Origin: Candidatus Sericytochromatia bacterium
GTDB taxonomy: Bacteria; Cyanobacteriota; Sericytochromatia; UBA7694; JACMQJ01
Direction: 5' to 3'
NCBI GenBank assembly: GCA_026004035.1
Contig: BPII01000004.1
Span: 62,001 to 126,000, forward strand
Length of the DNA stretch: 64,000 nt
Below the pieces are notes generated by a model that was given only the letters and a program-made list of their open reading frames with translations, had not been told where the DNA came from and ran no database searches. Each line of letters starts with the position of its first letter. Positions within the stretch are counted from its first letter, which is position 1. Shown in pieces: positions 1 through 9,827 of this stretch. Both the position numbers and the translations under genes were made by a program.

Positions 1-29
1 ATGTCTTCTTCTTTTAATTTTTCTACCAT
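1..29 (-). CDS. grpE: Start of GrpE (partial, runs off left edge)
   Basis: Only the first nine or so codons are inside the window, reading MVEKLKEED on the minus strand. They follow a strong Shine-Dalgarno (AGGAGG) placed just after the hrcA stop. The identity rests on position: grpE directly follows hrcA in many bacteria, and GrpE proteins often begin with a charged, Glu/Lys-rich segment. GrpE is the nucleotide-exchange factor for DnaK. It would be co-transcribed with hrcA from the CIRCE-controlled promoter. Too little is visible to confirm the family directly. Confidence 0.55.
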
Positions 30-38
30 TTATCCTCC

Positions 39-1087
39 TTATTCTATTTTGTATAATTTTGATAACAAATTATTTAAGTAGTTACTCATTTCTCTTACTA
101 CAGCTATAGATTTTGCATAGTTCATTCTTAGTGGACCTAATAAACCTATGCTTCCGTAAAGTTCTCCATTCAAATTATATGTTCCAAAAACTAAACTACA
201 ATCTTTTAATTCAGAAATTTTTATTTCATTACCTATTAAAACTATAGGTTCATTACTTTCTATTTTTTCAAAAATTTCTGATAATTTTAAAGAGATATCG
301 TTATTTTCAAAAAGAGTCATTAAACTTTGAACTTTTTCTCTTTTCATTAAATTCTGGTGCTTTTAGTAAATTAGAAGCACCTGTTATTTTTATTTTAGAA
401 TAGTTTACTATTATTAACAATACTAGAAATACCTTCATATATATTCTTAAGTATATTATCATCATTTAAATCATTATTAATTAATTTTTTTAATTTTTTA
501 GATACTTCTGATAATGGAGTATCTTTTAAATTTTTATTTAGATAATTAGAAATTCTTTCAAAGTGTTCTTCATCTATTTGAAAAGAAGTTTTAATCATAT
601 AATCAGAAACTTTACCAGTGCTAGAAACGATTATAATTAAAAATGTATAGCTACTTACTGGTAAAACTTGGAAATGTTTAACATATTCCTTATTTATTTC
701 AGGAAATTGAATGAAAGAAACAGAGTCTAATATTGCTGATAGTATTCTACTACTTTGTTCTAATATATTCTCTAAATTAACTATTTTAGTATTTATATTT
801 CTTATCATTTCAAGTTCTGATTCATCTAAAGTTTTATTATCCATCAAATAATCTACAAAACTTCTATAACCTTTTTCTGATGGAATACGTCCTGCTGATA
901 AATGAGGCTGTTCTAAAAGCCCTAACTCTTCTAATTCAGACATTTCATTCCTTATAGTAGCAGGACTTAGACCTAGTTGGTATTTTTTAGCAATTGTCCT
1001 AGATCCAACAGGCTCACCTGTCATTATATAATCTTCAATAACTGCCATTAAAATAGCCTTTTGTCTAGGAGTTAAATTAAAAATCAT
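39..1087 (-). pseudogene. hrcA: Heat-shock repressor HrcA, split by one frameshift
   Basis: HrcA represses the dnaK and groE operons by binding CIRCE. The N-terminal part (395-1087, 230 aa) has the winged-helix start (LTPRQKAILMAVIEDYI, then PVGSRTIAKKY, SPATIRNEMSELEELG). The C-terminal part (39-347) has the conserved end of the dimerisation domain (YGSIGLLGPLRMNYAKSI). The two read as one protein if one base is removed near 397-403, giving SKIKITGASNLLKAPEF across the join. That in-frame sequence is typical HrcA, so the break is a single +1. It may be a sequencing error or a recent mutation. An intact CIRCE lies 41 bp upstream, and the grpE start follows directly. Confidence 0.92.
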
Positions 1088-1127
1088 AATAAAATAAATA
1101 CCATCAATATATATTTTACATCAATTG

Positions 1128-1154
1128 TTAGCACTCTTAATATATGAGTGCTAA
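1128..1154. promoter_or_regulatory. CIRCE operator
   Basis: A perfect inverted repeat, TTAGCACTC then 9 bases then GAGTGCTAA, matches the canonical CIRCE operator exactly. It lies between the hrcA start (1087) and the pckG upstream region, oriented to control the hrcA-grpE operon on the minus strand. HrcA binding here gives autoregulated heat-shock control. AT-rich -10-like sequence sits between the operator and hrcA. Confidence 0.97.
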
Positions 1155-1443
1155 AATTTAAAATTTATTAACATTATATAATAGCAACAAAGGAACCGGG
1201 TTCAAGTTAAATATAGTACCACTTTTTAATTTATTAGAGAGTGTTTAAAAGTAGTAATTTTATATAATTTATGTTATAAAATTATTAAGAGTGTAAATAT
1301 GTAAATTATATTTGATATTAATTTAAGTGTAAAAAATCTATTATTTACTTTGAATTTTTAGCCATATTTTTTAAAAAAGTAAAATTACACTAATCTAAAA
1401 TATATTATAATTAACTAGCTATATTTTAAAAAAGAGGTAATTT
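1155..1443 (+). promoter_or_regulatory. Upstream region of pckG
   Basis: This 289-bp gene-free stretch holds a TATAAT-like box near 1408-1413 and an AGAGG Shine-Dalgarno just before the pckG ATG. The words GTGTAAA or GTGTTTAAA recur three times (about 1239, 1292 and 1325), and TTACACT in inverse orientation lies near 1384. This could be operator half-sites for a regulator of gluconeogenesis. In DNA this AT-rich, chance recurrence is quite possible. No RNA gene is recognised. Confidence 0.35.
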
Positions 1444-3288
1444 ATGTTTAATGAAGAAAATTTAAACATTCCTGAATATGTTAAAAATAAAAAATTAATA
1501 AATTGGGTAAAAGAGATTGCAAATTTATGTAATCCAAAAGAAGTTTATTGGTGTAATGGTTCCCAGGAAGAATATACAAAATTATGTAATCAAATGGTTG
1601 AAAGTGGAACATTTAAAAGATTAAATCCTGAAAAAAGACCAAATAGTTTTTTGGCTTTATCTGATCCAAGTGATGTAGCAAGAGTAGAAGAAAGAACATT
1701 TATTTGTAGTAAAAGAAAACAAGATGCAGGTCCTACCAATAATTGGGTTGAACCAAAAGAAATGAAAGAAAAATTGATTAAGTTATTCACAAATTGCATG
1801 GAAGGTAGAACTATGTATGTAATACCTTTTAGTATGGGTCCTTTAGGATCTAATATATCAAAAATAGGTGTAGAAATTACTGACTCTCCTTATGTAGTAG
1901 TAAATATGAAAATTATGACTAGAATGGGAAAAGAAGTTCATAAATATTTAGATGATGATTTTGTCCCTTGCTTACATTCAGTAGGTTACCCATTAAAAGA
2001 TGGACAAAAAGATGTTCCATGGCCTTGCAATAAAGAAAAATACATAGTTCATTTTCCAGAAGAAAGGAGTATATGGTCTTTTGGAAGTGGATATGGAGGA
2101 AATGCTTTACTTGGTAAAAAATGTTTAGCTTTACGTATAGCTTCTGTAATGGCAAGAGATGAAGGTTGGTTAGCTGAACATATGCTTATTTTAGGAGTAA
2201 AAGAACCTAAAGGAAGAAAAACTTACATAGCTGCAGCTTTTCCTAGTGCCTGTGGTAAAACTAATCTAGCAATGTTAATACCCCCAAAAGGATTTGAAGG
2301 ATATGAAGTTACAACTGTTGGTGATGATATAGCATGGATAAAACCTGGTAAAGATGGAAAATTATATGCAATAAATCCTGAAGCAGGATTTTTTGGAGTT
2401 GCTCCTGGGACTTCTATGAAAACAAATCCAAATGCAATGTTAACTTTAAAAGAAAATTGTATATTTACTAATGTAGCTCTAACACCTGATGGTGATGTAT
2501 GGTGGGAAGGTATGACTGATGAACCACCACAAGAACTTATAGATTGGCAAGGTCAAAAATGGAATCCAGATTGTGGAAGAAAAGCAGCACATCCTAATGC
2601 TAGATTCACAGCTCCAGCAAGTCAATGTCCTGTTATAGACGAGAATTGGGAAAATCCTGAAGGAGTTCCAATAAGTGCATTTATATTTGGCGGAAGAAGA
2701 GCTAGTGTTGTTCCTTTAGTTTATCAAGCTTCTAACTGGTACTTTGGAGTATATTTAGCTGCTACTATGGGAAGTGAAATGACAGCAGCAGCATTTGGAA
2801 ATATTGGTCAAGTAAGGAGAGATCCAATGGCAATGCTTCCATTTTGTGGCTATCATATGGGAGATTATTTTAATCATTGGTTACAAATGGGTAGAGTTAT
2901 TTCTGAGCCCCCAAGAATATTTGGTGTAAATTGGTTTAGAAAAAATAAAGATGGTAAATTTTTATGGCCAGGCTTTGGAGAAAATATGAGAGTTTTAAAA
3001 TGGATTATAGATAAAGTACATGGTGAAGCTAATGCAATAGAAAGTCCTATCGGATGGATGCCTAGATATTCTGATTTAAAATGGGAAGGATTAGATTTTT
3101 CACAAGAACAATTTAATGAATTAATGTGCATGGACATGGAAGAATGGAAAAATGAAGTAACTTCCCATGAATTATTATTTGACAAATTATATGATAGATT
3201 ACCAAAAGAATTTATTAACATGAGAGAGTTATTGTTATCTTCATTATGGCGTTCTCCTGAAAAATGGGCTTTAGAACCTGAAGTATAA
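1444..3288 (+). CDS. pckG: Phosphoenolpyruvate carboxykinase (GTP)
   Basis: It converts oxaloacetate and GTP to phosphoenolpyruvate, GDP and CO2, the first committed step of gluconeogenesis, in the cytoplasm. At 614 aa it is full length for the GTP-dependent class. Landmarks are [13 protein letters not shown] (P-loop/kinase-1a, about residue 265), the DDIAW metal-site segment (about 297), the [10 protein letters not shown] segment, and [19 protein letters not shown]. The ATG follows an AGAGG Shine-Dalgarno by about 6 bases. A McrB-like ATPase gene begins 3 bases after the stop, so the two may be co-transcribed. The frame is intact. The GTP-type enzyme, rather than the ATP-type, is a useful lineage marker. 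Confidence 0.98.
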   Translation: MFNEENLNIPEYVKNKKLINWVKEIANLCNPKEVYWCNGSQEEYTKLCNQMVESGTFKRLNPEKRPNSFLALSDPSDVARVEERTFICSKRKQDAGPTNNWVEPKEMKEKLIKLFTNCMEGRTMYVIPFSMGPLGSNISKIGVEITDSPYVVVNMKIMTRMGKEVHKYLDDDFVPCLHSVGYPLKDGQKDVPWPCNKEKYIVHFPEERSIWSFGSGYGGNALLGKKCLALRIASVMARDEGWLAEHMLILGVKEPKGRKTYIAAAFPSACGKTNLAMLIPPKGFEGYEVTTVGDDIAWIKPGKDGKLYAINPEAGFFGVAPGTSMKTNPNAMLTLKENCIFTNVALTPDGDVWWEGMTDEPPQELIDWQGQKWNPDCGRKAAHPNARFTAPASQCPVIDENWENPEGVPISAFIFGGRRASVVPLVYQASNWYFGVYLAATMGSEMTAAAFGNIGQVRRDPMAMLPFCGYHMGDYFNHWLQMGRVISEPPRIFGVNWFRKNKDGKFLWPGFGENMRVLKWIIDKVHGEANAIESPIGWMPRYSDLKWEGLDFSQEQFNELMCMDMEEWKNEVTSHELLFDKLYDRLPKEFINMRELLLSSLWRSPEKWALEPEV

Positions 3289-3291
3289 TAG

Positions 3292-5255
3292 ATGATTGAA
3301 AGTATTGAAGATATAAAAAAAAAGAAATTATTGGGTAATTGAAATACCTAATAATAGACAAGATAGCTTAATAAAAAGATTTGTTTCTGAAGGAATATTT
3401 GTTAATATATTCTTTGATAAGTATTCTAATTTAGTAAAAAATGAAGTAAATTCAGATGATATAATAGCAATAGTTTCAAAAATTGTTGTAAAAAATGGAG
3501 ATAATAATTATAATACTATAAATAGAATAAAAGCAATAGGAACAGTCGTAAGAAACTTTAAAGATGGTAGATTTTTAGAAATAAGATGGAATAATCAAGA
3601 AAATTTTTATGATATAAATGTTGATTTAGAAAATGAAAATATCATTAAAATTAATGATATAGAAAAAATTTTAAAAATATTTTATCCAAATAAGAACATA
3701 CCAAATAATATAAAAACATTAGAAGAAATTTATGAAAATAATAAATCTAATTTTCCTCTAAATCAAATATTCTTTGGTCCTTCAGGCTCTGGCAAAACTT
3801 ACAATTCAATAATAACAGCTTTACAAATAGTAAATGGTTTTTACAGTGAAAATAAAAGTGATGTAAAAAAAATGTTAAAACACTATATTGATAATAATCA
3901 AATTGTTTTCGTAACTTTTCATAAAAATTTTAAATATGATGATTTTATAGAAGGTATAAAAACTATTTTGGATAAAGAAACTGGAAATTTAGTAAATATT
4001 GTAAGAAATGGTATATTAAAAGATTTATCAAAATTAGCATATTCAGAACTTCAAAAAAGAGATTCTAACTATAAATTAAATTTTGATAAGACAAAAAATA
4101 AAATATTTAAGATGTCTATTGGCACTAAATCATTAGAAAAAGATGATTTAACATTATCATATTGTTTTGAGAAAAATTATATAGCACTTGATTTATTAAG
4201 TAATATAGATTATTCAATAATAGAAAATACTGAAGATTGGGATAAAGCTAGAGAGGAATTATCTAGATTTTACCAATATGAAGAAAATGTTGATGAAGAT
4301 AAAAAAAGATTAGAAATACAATCTATATACTTTTTTAAAAATTATATGAAATCAGATGATATTGTCTTAGTATCTAATGATAATGAAAAAATTATTGGTA
4401 TAGCAAAAGTAAATGGTTGGTATGAGTTTAAAGATGTTGTAGGAATTAGATTTAATCATTTCAGAAAAGTTGATTGGTTAGTGAAGTCTTGTAGCATACC
4501 TGTAGAATTATTTTATAAAAGAAAGTTTTCATCTCATAATATTTATGAACTTGATAAAAGTATATTTAATTTTGAAAATCTATATGACTTTATAAATGGT
4601 AAAAACTATAAAAAATTATGTTCTAATTATTGATGAAATAAATAATAGTGATATATATGATATTTTTGGAGAAGTTATAACAATAATTGATGAAGAGAAA
4701 AGATTAGGAAATTCTGAAGAGTTAAAAATTAAACTTCCTTATTCAGGAGAAGAATTTGGAATACCAAAAAATCTTCATATAATAGCTTCTATAAATTCTT
4801 TTGATAATATAGATATAAATTTAATGAGAAAATTTGACTTTATAAAAACAGAAATAAATTATAAACTTTTAGATTTTTCAATAGATAACATAAATATCTC
4901 TAAGTTACTTAAGTCTATAAATAAAAGAATAAGTTATTTACTAGGAGAAAATTATCAAATTGGTCAAGGTTATTTTAATAAATTAATAGAAAATCCAAGC
5001 TTTGAAAATTTAAGATATATTTTCAAAAATAAAATAATACCTTTTTTACTTAATATATTTGAAAATGATTTAAAAAAAGTTTCTATGGTTTTAGGTGACT
5101 TAAAAAAAAATAATGATGATTATAAATTTATAAGACAAGAAAAAACAAATACAAAAGAACTATTTGGAAAAAGTATAAGCATTTCTAACAAAGAGCTAAT
5201 AATAAATATTCCAAACATAAATATTGCTTTTATACAAATATATGATGAAGTTTAA
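3292..5255 (+). pseudogene. McrB-like AAA+ NTPase, two frameshifts
   Basis: This reads as one protein of about 650 aa broken by two +1 insertions in A runs (3315-3323 and 4610-4615). Pieces in order: an N-terminal domain (KNYWVIEIPNNR...) resembling EVE/PUA-like folds; Walker A GPSGSGKTYNS (about 3779-3811); a long insert ending in IIGIAKVNGWYEF, also EVE-like; Walker B VLIIDEINNSD just after the second break; and a sensor-like IIASINSFDNIDINLMRKF. These match the McrB/AAA_5 family (GTPase of Type IV restriction, acts on modified DNA). No McrC nuclease gene follows; trmL overlaps the 3' end instead. Removing one A at each run restores the frame, so the gene may be alive. The function on modified DNA is inferred from family only. 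Confidence 0.8.
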
Positions 5256-5703
5256 TATAGTTCTTGTTTATCCTCAAATACCACAAAATACAGGTAATAT
5301 AGCAAGATTATGTGCTGTTACAAATAGTAAATTACACTTAGTAGAACCAATGGGATTTCATATTACTGATAAACTCTTGAAAAGAGCTGGTTTAGATTAT
5401 TGGGATTTTTTAGATATAGAAAGACATTCATCTTTAAAAACTTTTTTTGAAAAATATTCAAATAAAAGAATGATTTTTCTTAGTTCAAAGGTTAAAAAAA
5501 TATATTATAACTATAAGTTTCAAAATGGAGATTTTTTAATTTTTGGTAGTGAAACTTCTGGACTACCTCAAGAAGTACATGAGAAATATTCTGAAAACTT
5601 TTATACAATACCACAATTTAATGAAAATGTAAGATGCTTAAACTTATCAAATTCTGTTTCAATTGTTTTATATGAAGCTATAAGACAAGTTATGTATAAT
5701 TAA
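5245..5703 (+). CDS. trmL: tRNA (cytidine(34)-2'-O)-methyltransferase TrmL
   Basis: A SPOUT-class methyltransferase that 2'-O-methylates the wobble base of tRNA-Leu isoacceptors. At about 152 aa it is the right length for TrmL. Motifs: IVLVYPQIPQNTGNIARLCA at the start, then LHLVEPMGF, and the knot-forming end FGSETSGLP with NVRCLNLSNSVSIVLYEA. Two ATGs in tandem (5242 and 5245) overlap the stop of the McrB-like gene. The MKFNIVL start fits the family, so the upstream codons in the longer frame are not used. The gene ends where the convergent helical-repeat gene ends. Confidence 0.95.
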   Translation: MKFNIVLVYPQIPQNTGNIARLCAVTNSKLHLVEPMGFHITDKLLKRAGLDYWDFLDIERHSSLKTFFEKYSNKRMIFLSSKVKKIYYNYKFQNGDFLIFGSETSGLPQEVHEKYSENFYTIPQFNENVRCLNLSNSVSIVLYEAIRQVMYN

Positions 5704-6935
5704 GATTTTTTACTCCAAGTTACAACACCATCTACAACTTTACCTTCATAGTGTTTTTCGAATTCTCTTACTAATTCTTTATCAGACTCACTTCCACTAT
5801 TTCTTAGTTTATCAAGATAAGAAGTTCCTTTTAAACCTTCTTTATATTCTCCTTTTTCAGCTAAATATATAAGTTTAGATATATGTACTTGAGCTTTAAT
5901 TAAATCAGAAGACTTATTATTACCACTATCTATTTCATTAAAGAACTTTTTAGCTTTTTGATTATCTAATTTTTCTAATTCAGCTAAGACACTTCCCCAA
6001 ATTTTAGGATTAGAACCAGCAACTTCTTCAAAAACATCTTCAGCTTTTTGTTTATCCATACTATTAAGTATTTGTGCTGCTTTTTGAGGATCAGATTTTG
6101 CAATTTCTGCTATAAATTCACCTGCTTTAGCATCTTTACCTATATTGCTTAATATTTTTCCAGAATCTTTTAAATCCATTGCTTTTAAAACTTCACAAGC
6201 TTTACTTTTATCCATAGCTCTTAAAACATCATCAGGATCTTCTTCTTTTATTTTTGGTAGTAATTTCACAACTTTTTCAGTTGACATATTTGATAAAATT
6301 TTGCCCATTTCTTTAGTTTTATCACCAACATTAAAGAACCAATCACCACTACCAATTTCATTAAAAGTTTTTAATACTTTATCATCAATCATATTGTCTA
6401 ATATTTTTACTGCATCTTCTGGTCTCATTGATAATAATATATCTTTGTTATCACTATCCTTTAGACCTTCCATTACTTTAGCTGCTACTCTTGGATCTAA
6501 TGAAGAAAAAACTTGTTTTAAATCAGAAGATTTTGCACCTTTATCTATGTAGACATTTACCAATGTTTTTAATTCATCAGCAGTTAAATGTTGAATAATA
6601 TCTTTATTTTTTAATACATCTCCAACTGATTCTTTACTTGGTGAATATTTCCATTTTTCATCACTCCCATTTATAGTATGATATAAAGACCTAAAAGCTG
6701 CCTCAACAGCTCTAGATCTTGGAGAACTATCATTATTTATAGCATCAACATGATCTCTACCTTTTAATTCTCGTTTTTTAACTGGACTTGTTACTAATGA
6801 TGATAATGCATAAACATGAGGTTTTTCCTGTTCAGTAACGTTATATTTATCATCAGTTTTTGGTGTTTCATTAGTTTTTGGATCTTCTTTTTTACCTTCC
6901 ACTTTTTCTTTTAGCTTTGTAAAAAGTTGCTTCAT
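5700..6935 (-). CDS. Helical-repeat protein resembling MgtE N-terminal repeats
   Basis: 411 aa with no signal peptide or membrane segment. A Lys/Thr-rich linker (about residues 10-45) leads to a conserved stretch (about 50-100) and then many 25-37-residue alpha-helical repeats of the pattern xILSxMxxEKxVKLLxxI, xVLKAMDLKDSGKILSNI and AAQILNSMDKQKAEDVFEEV. These look like the superhelical MgtE_N fold, also seen in MotE-like and other regulatory proteins, but there is no CBS or Mg-channel domain. The start overlaps the end of the next gene upstream by 44 bp in another frame. Dropping one T at 6921-6925 (plus-strand A run) would fuse the two into one protein of about 750 aa. Function unknown. 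Confidence 0.7.
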   Translation of the reverse strand: MKQLFTKLKEKVEGKKEDPKTNETPKTDDKYNVTEQEKPHVYALSSLVTSPVKKRELKGRDHVDAINNDSSPRSRAVEAAFRSLYHTINGSDEKWKYSPSKESVGDVLKNKDIIQHLTADELKTLVNVYIDKGAKSSDLKQVFSSLDPRVAAKVMEGLKDSDNKDILLSMRPEDAVKILDNMIDDKVLKTFNEIGSGDWFFNVGDKTKEMGKILSNMSTEKVVKLLPKIKEEDPDDVLRAMDKSKACEVLKAMDLKDSGKILSNIGKDAKAGEFIAEIAKSDPQKAAQILNSMDKQKAEDVFEEVAGSNPKIWGSVLAELEKLDNQKAKKFFNEIDSGNNKSSDLIKAQVHISKLIYLAEKGEYKEGLKGTSYLDKLRNSGSESDKELVREFEKHYEGKVVDGVVTWSKKS

Positions 6936-7959
6936 CTAATATTCCATTTGATTTTCCATCATCAGTAGAACAAGCTTTTAATAATTTTTCAGCATCTGTT
7001 TTATTACTTAAAGTATCTTTATTTATATATTCTTGTGCTTTATTATCAGCAATTTTTTTCATGAAGTCTAACTTAGTATTATCAGGGATATTTTGTAAGT
7101 TATTTATTTGTGTAGCTGCTTCTTCAAAAGTCATATCTTTGGATTTTGATGTTATCTCAACAGCTTTATTTAAATCACTTTCTATTTTTGCTTTTGCATC
7201 TATTAAACTAGCTCCTTGCTGAGATAGTTTGCTTAAAGTTTCACCAATTTTTGTTCCTTTAAATTTTGTAGCTAAAGTATTCATTAAAGGTGACAATGCT
7301 TCTATAGTTTCAGTATCTCCTTCTTTAAGAGCTTGATTATAGACTTTTGCAAAAGCTTCTAATGTTTGAGGACCAAATTTACCATCTTTTAATTGAATTG
7401 GAGGATTAGTAACACCTAATTTAACAGTAAGATAATTTTGTAGTTTTTTAACATCAGTACCAGGTGGTAAATCAGATTGTTTAAGATAAAAAGATTTTGT
7501 TACGCTATAAAACTCAGTATTTTGCTTGTATCCTTGAAACTTAACATTATTCATTTCTTCTTCTTGTAAACCAGCAGCTTTAACATCTAATTTTTCAAAT
7601 CCATCAGTTATGTATGAATTATTATCTTTAACTGTAATAATTCCAGGTATGATTTCATGAGTTGTTGGCTGATTTTGAGTAGAAACACCTTCAGTAGAAT
7701 TATTATTAGAGTTATCGTCTATGTCTATAGATAAATTATATTCTACCGTAGCTGAACCTTCCTTAATATTTATTTTAAAGTTAGATTCATCAGTTTTACT
7801 TTTTAAAAGCTCTAAAAGTTTTTTATCATCATTTGTTTGATTTTGAATAGCTTCAAGTTCTGCTAATTCTTGTTTTGTTATAATTTTATCAGAGCTAGCA
7901 TTTTTAAATTTTTCAGCAAAAGCTGTACTTAAGTTTCTAAATTCTCCAATATTTCCCAT
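6892..7959 (-). CDS. Hypothetical protein with a peptidoglycan-binding-like segment
   Basis: 355 aa with no clear signal peptide. A Ser/Asn/Thr-rich low-complexity stretch (about residues 80-100) precedes a segment (about 170-205) ending DGKFGPQTLEAFAKV, which has the shape of a PG_binding_1 repeat. The rest is helical and Lys-rich. The very end (STDDGKSNGILDEATF) resembles an EF-hand-type loop, then runs into a short basic tail (YKAKRKSGR) typical of out-of-frame reading. This supports the idea that the true protein continues into the downstream 5700-6935 frame. A large helical protein associated with the cell wall or a scaffold is possible, but no function is assigned. Confidence 0.65.
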   Translation of the reverse strand: MGNIGEFRNLSTAFAEKFKNASSDKIITKQELAELEAIQNQTNDDKKLLELLKSKTDESNFKINIKEGSATVEYNLSIDIDDNSNNNSTEGVSTQNQPTTHEIIPGIITVKDNNSYITDGFEKLDVKAAGLQEEEMNNVKFQGYKQNTEFYSVTKSFYLKQSDLPPGTDVKKLQNYLTVKLGVTNPPIQLKDGKFGPQTLEAFAKVYNQALKEGDTETIEALSPLMNTLATKFKGTKIGETLSKLSQQGASLIDAKAKIESDLNKAVEITSKSKDMTFEEAATQINNLQNIPDNTKLDFMKKIADNKAQEYINKDTLSNKTDAEKLLKACSTDDGKSNGILDEATFYKAKRKSGR

Positions 7960-8021
7960 ATTATTACCTTACAAAATAATAAATATATATTTTTTTATAG
8001 TTTTTTTATTGTAAATTCTTG

Positions 8022-9110
8022 CTACTCTTCCAAAAACAATTTTTTATATGTATAAATAATTAACGATCTTATTATAGCTATTACAGGAACAGCAAGTAAT
8101 AATCCTGCTATTCCAAATAAATGTTCACCTACAAATATTGAAAAAATGATTATCGCAGGATGTAACTCAACACTTGTTCCCATTATTTTTGGATTAAAAA
8201 AATTAGCTTCTATAAAATGTATTATCAGAATTACTATCAAAACTTGAATAGAAGTAAATAAACTTTGAGTAGCTGCTATTATCATTGCTGGAATAGTACT
8301 AAATATTGTTCCAAAAACAGGAATAAGACTAAAGACTGCTGCTATTATTCCTAAAGTTATAGCAAAATTAACTTTTAAAATTAGTAAAGCAATTGTTGTT
8401 AAAAATCCATTTAGTAAGCATATTAATAGTTGTCCTCTTATAGAACCACTTAAATCTCTATTTATATATGTTGCTAAATCTATCAAAGATTCATGATATT
8501 TTTTAGGAATAACATCAAGTATAAATTTTTTTAATTTAGGTAAATCTATTAATACAAAAGCAGTGAAAATTAAAATTGCTACAAAAGATGTTATTGTTGA
8601 TAAAATGCCTCCTATTAGTTTTTGAATAAAATTAGGTAGAGCTTCTACAGACTTTTTACTCTCTTCTATATAAGATGCTAAACTTTTATCTAAATAATCT
8701 TTTAAATTAACATCAACTCCGTATTTATCTATTTGCTTTTGAAAACTTTCTAAAAATACTGGCAATGTATTATCTTTAAAATTATTTATTTGTTTTGGTA
8801 ATTCTGTTGCTATTTTTTGTCCTTCTGCATATAGCATTGGAAATAGAATCATACTTGAAAGTGTCAAAATTACAATTATAAAAGTATATAAAATAATTAC
8901 ACTAAAAGCTCTTGAAATATTTTTACCTTTTATTTTTATATTAGAAATATAATTAACAATAGGTGCAAAAAGATATATTAGAACAGATGATATTATAAAA
9001 GGCGTTATATAATGATATATTTTATATATTATGTATAAAATAATTAGTAAAAATAATATTGGAATATATTTTCTTAATTTATTAGTATCAATTTCCAATT
9101 TATACACCAA
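8022..9110 (-). CDS. AI-2E family (PerM/YdiK-type) membrane permease
   Basis: 362 aa with about eight hydrophobic segments: three at the N terminus, a soluble middle (about 95-150), then a block of membrane spans. It carries the family's characteristic end, including ISLIPVFGTIFSTIPAMIIA-type and HPAIIIFSIFVGEHLFGIAGLLLAVP-type stretches. Members are putative exporters, reported for autoinducer-2, Na+/H+ or other small solutes; the substrate cannot be told from sequence. It is monocistronic and lies just outside the defence island, next to an rplI fragment. Confidence 0.9.
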   Translation of the reverse strand: MVYKLEIDTNKLRKYIPILFLLIILYIIYKIYHYITPFIISSVLIYLFAPIVNYISNIKIKGKNISRAFSVIILYTFIIVILTLSSMILFPMLYAEGQKIATELPKQINNFKDNTLPVFLESFQKQIDKYGVDVNLKDYLDKSLASYIEESKKSVEALPNFIQKLIGGILSTITSFVAILIFTAFVLIDLPKLKKFILDVIPKKYHESLIDLATYINRDLSGSIRGQLLICLLNGFLTTIALLILKVNFAITLGIIAAVFSLIPVFGTIFSTIPAMIIAATQSLFTSIQVLIVILIIHFIEANFFNPKIMGTSVELHPAIIIFSIFVGEHLFGIAGLLLAVPVIAIIRSLIIYTYKKLFLEE

Positions 9111-9300
9111 AAAATATTAATAATATTATAAAATTACTATGAATAATTTTAATAATAAATTTTGTAACTTCATTTAAGTTATAAACTTAAAAACTATTAA
9201 GTTATATGGAACTTATAAAATTTTAAATAAAAATCAATACCTTATACATAAATTGTAAATTAATAACCACGACTGAAGGAAATATTGAAAAAGTAAATGT

Positions 9301-9417
9301 GGTGAAAATGCTAAGTTATATGGAACTGTTACTAATAAAGAAGTAGCATAAGCAATAAAAGAACAGTTAAATCATGATATAGATAAAAAGAAAATTCATA
9401 TTGATGAGAATTTTTAA
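9301..9417 (+). pseudogene. rplI: Fragment of ribosomal protein L9 gene
   Basis: In one frame this reads GENAKLYGTVTNKEVA, a TAA, then AIKEQLNHDIDKKKIHIDE. It matches the middle of L9, where GKLFGSVTNKEIAEALKEQ and IDKKKI are conserved. It has an internal stop and no N-terminal domain, so it is a decayed fragment. A 15-bp word (AAGTTATATGGAACT) inside it also occurs at 9199-9213, 114 bp upstream. The intact rplI must be elsewhere. The debris marks the left edge of the defence island as a rearrangement point. Confidence 0.65.
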
Positions 9418-9444
9418 ACTAAACAATACTAATAATAATAAGTC

Positions 9445-9755
9445 TTATTCTTTTTCTATAATTAATATATTCTTCACTGACAAATTCTTTTTATTTCTAT
9501 CTTCTAATCTCCCACCATATATGTTTATATACTCTTCTTTAAATAAATCTAATAACTTTAAAAATTGCTTTTGAGATAATCCAATAGATACTCTCCATTT
9601 TATATCTGTTGTTAATTCTTTTATACTTATTCTCATAAATTTTTATTGAAAAAACACTATATTGCTGAACTATTGTAAATATTATACTATAAACTATTTT
9701 CTATTTTTCTAAAAAACTTTATTTTAAAGGTTAAAACAAGTCTATTATAATATAT
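9445..9755 (-). mobile_element. Truncated IS5-like element (5' end and transposase N-terminus)
   Basis: The minus-strand ORF (9445-9636, 63 aa, MRISIKELTTDIKWRVSIGL...) is the N-terminal helix-turn-helix part of an IS5-family DDE transposase. The roughly 115 bp upstream of it (to about 9755) is nearly identical to 52986-53100, so it is a shared IS end that includes the terminal sequence GACTTGTTTTAACC. The catalytic part is missing. It lies directly beside the 3' end of IIG-1 and bounds the island on the left. Confidence 0.75.
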
Positions 9756-9827
9756 ATATTGTTAAATTTTATATCTATTTATATTTACTAATTCAAGTTA
9801 TTGATTTTATTTTAAGAAAATAAAAAA

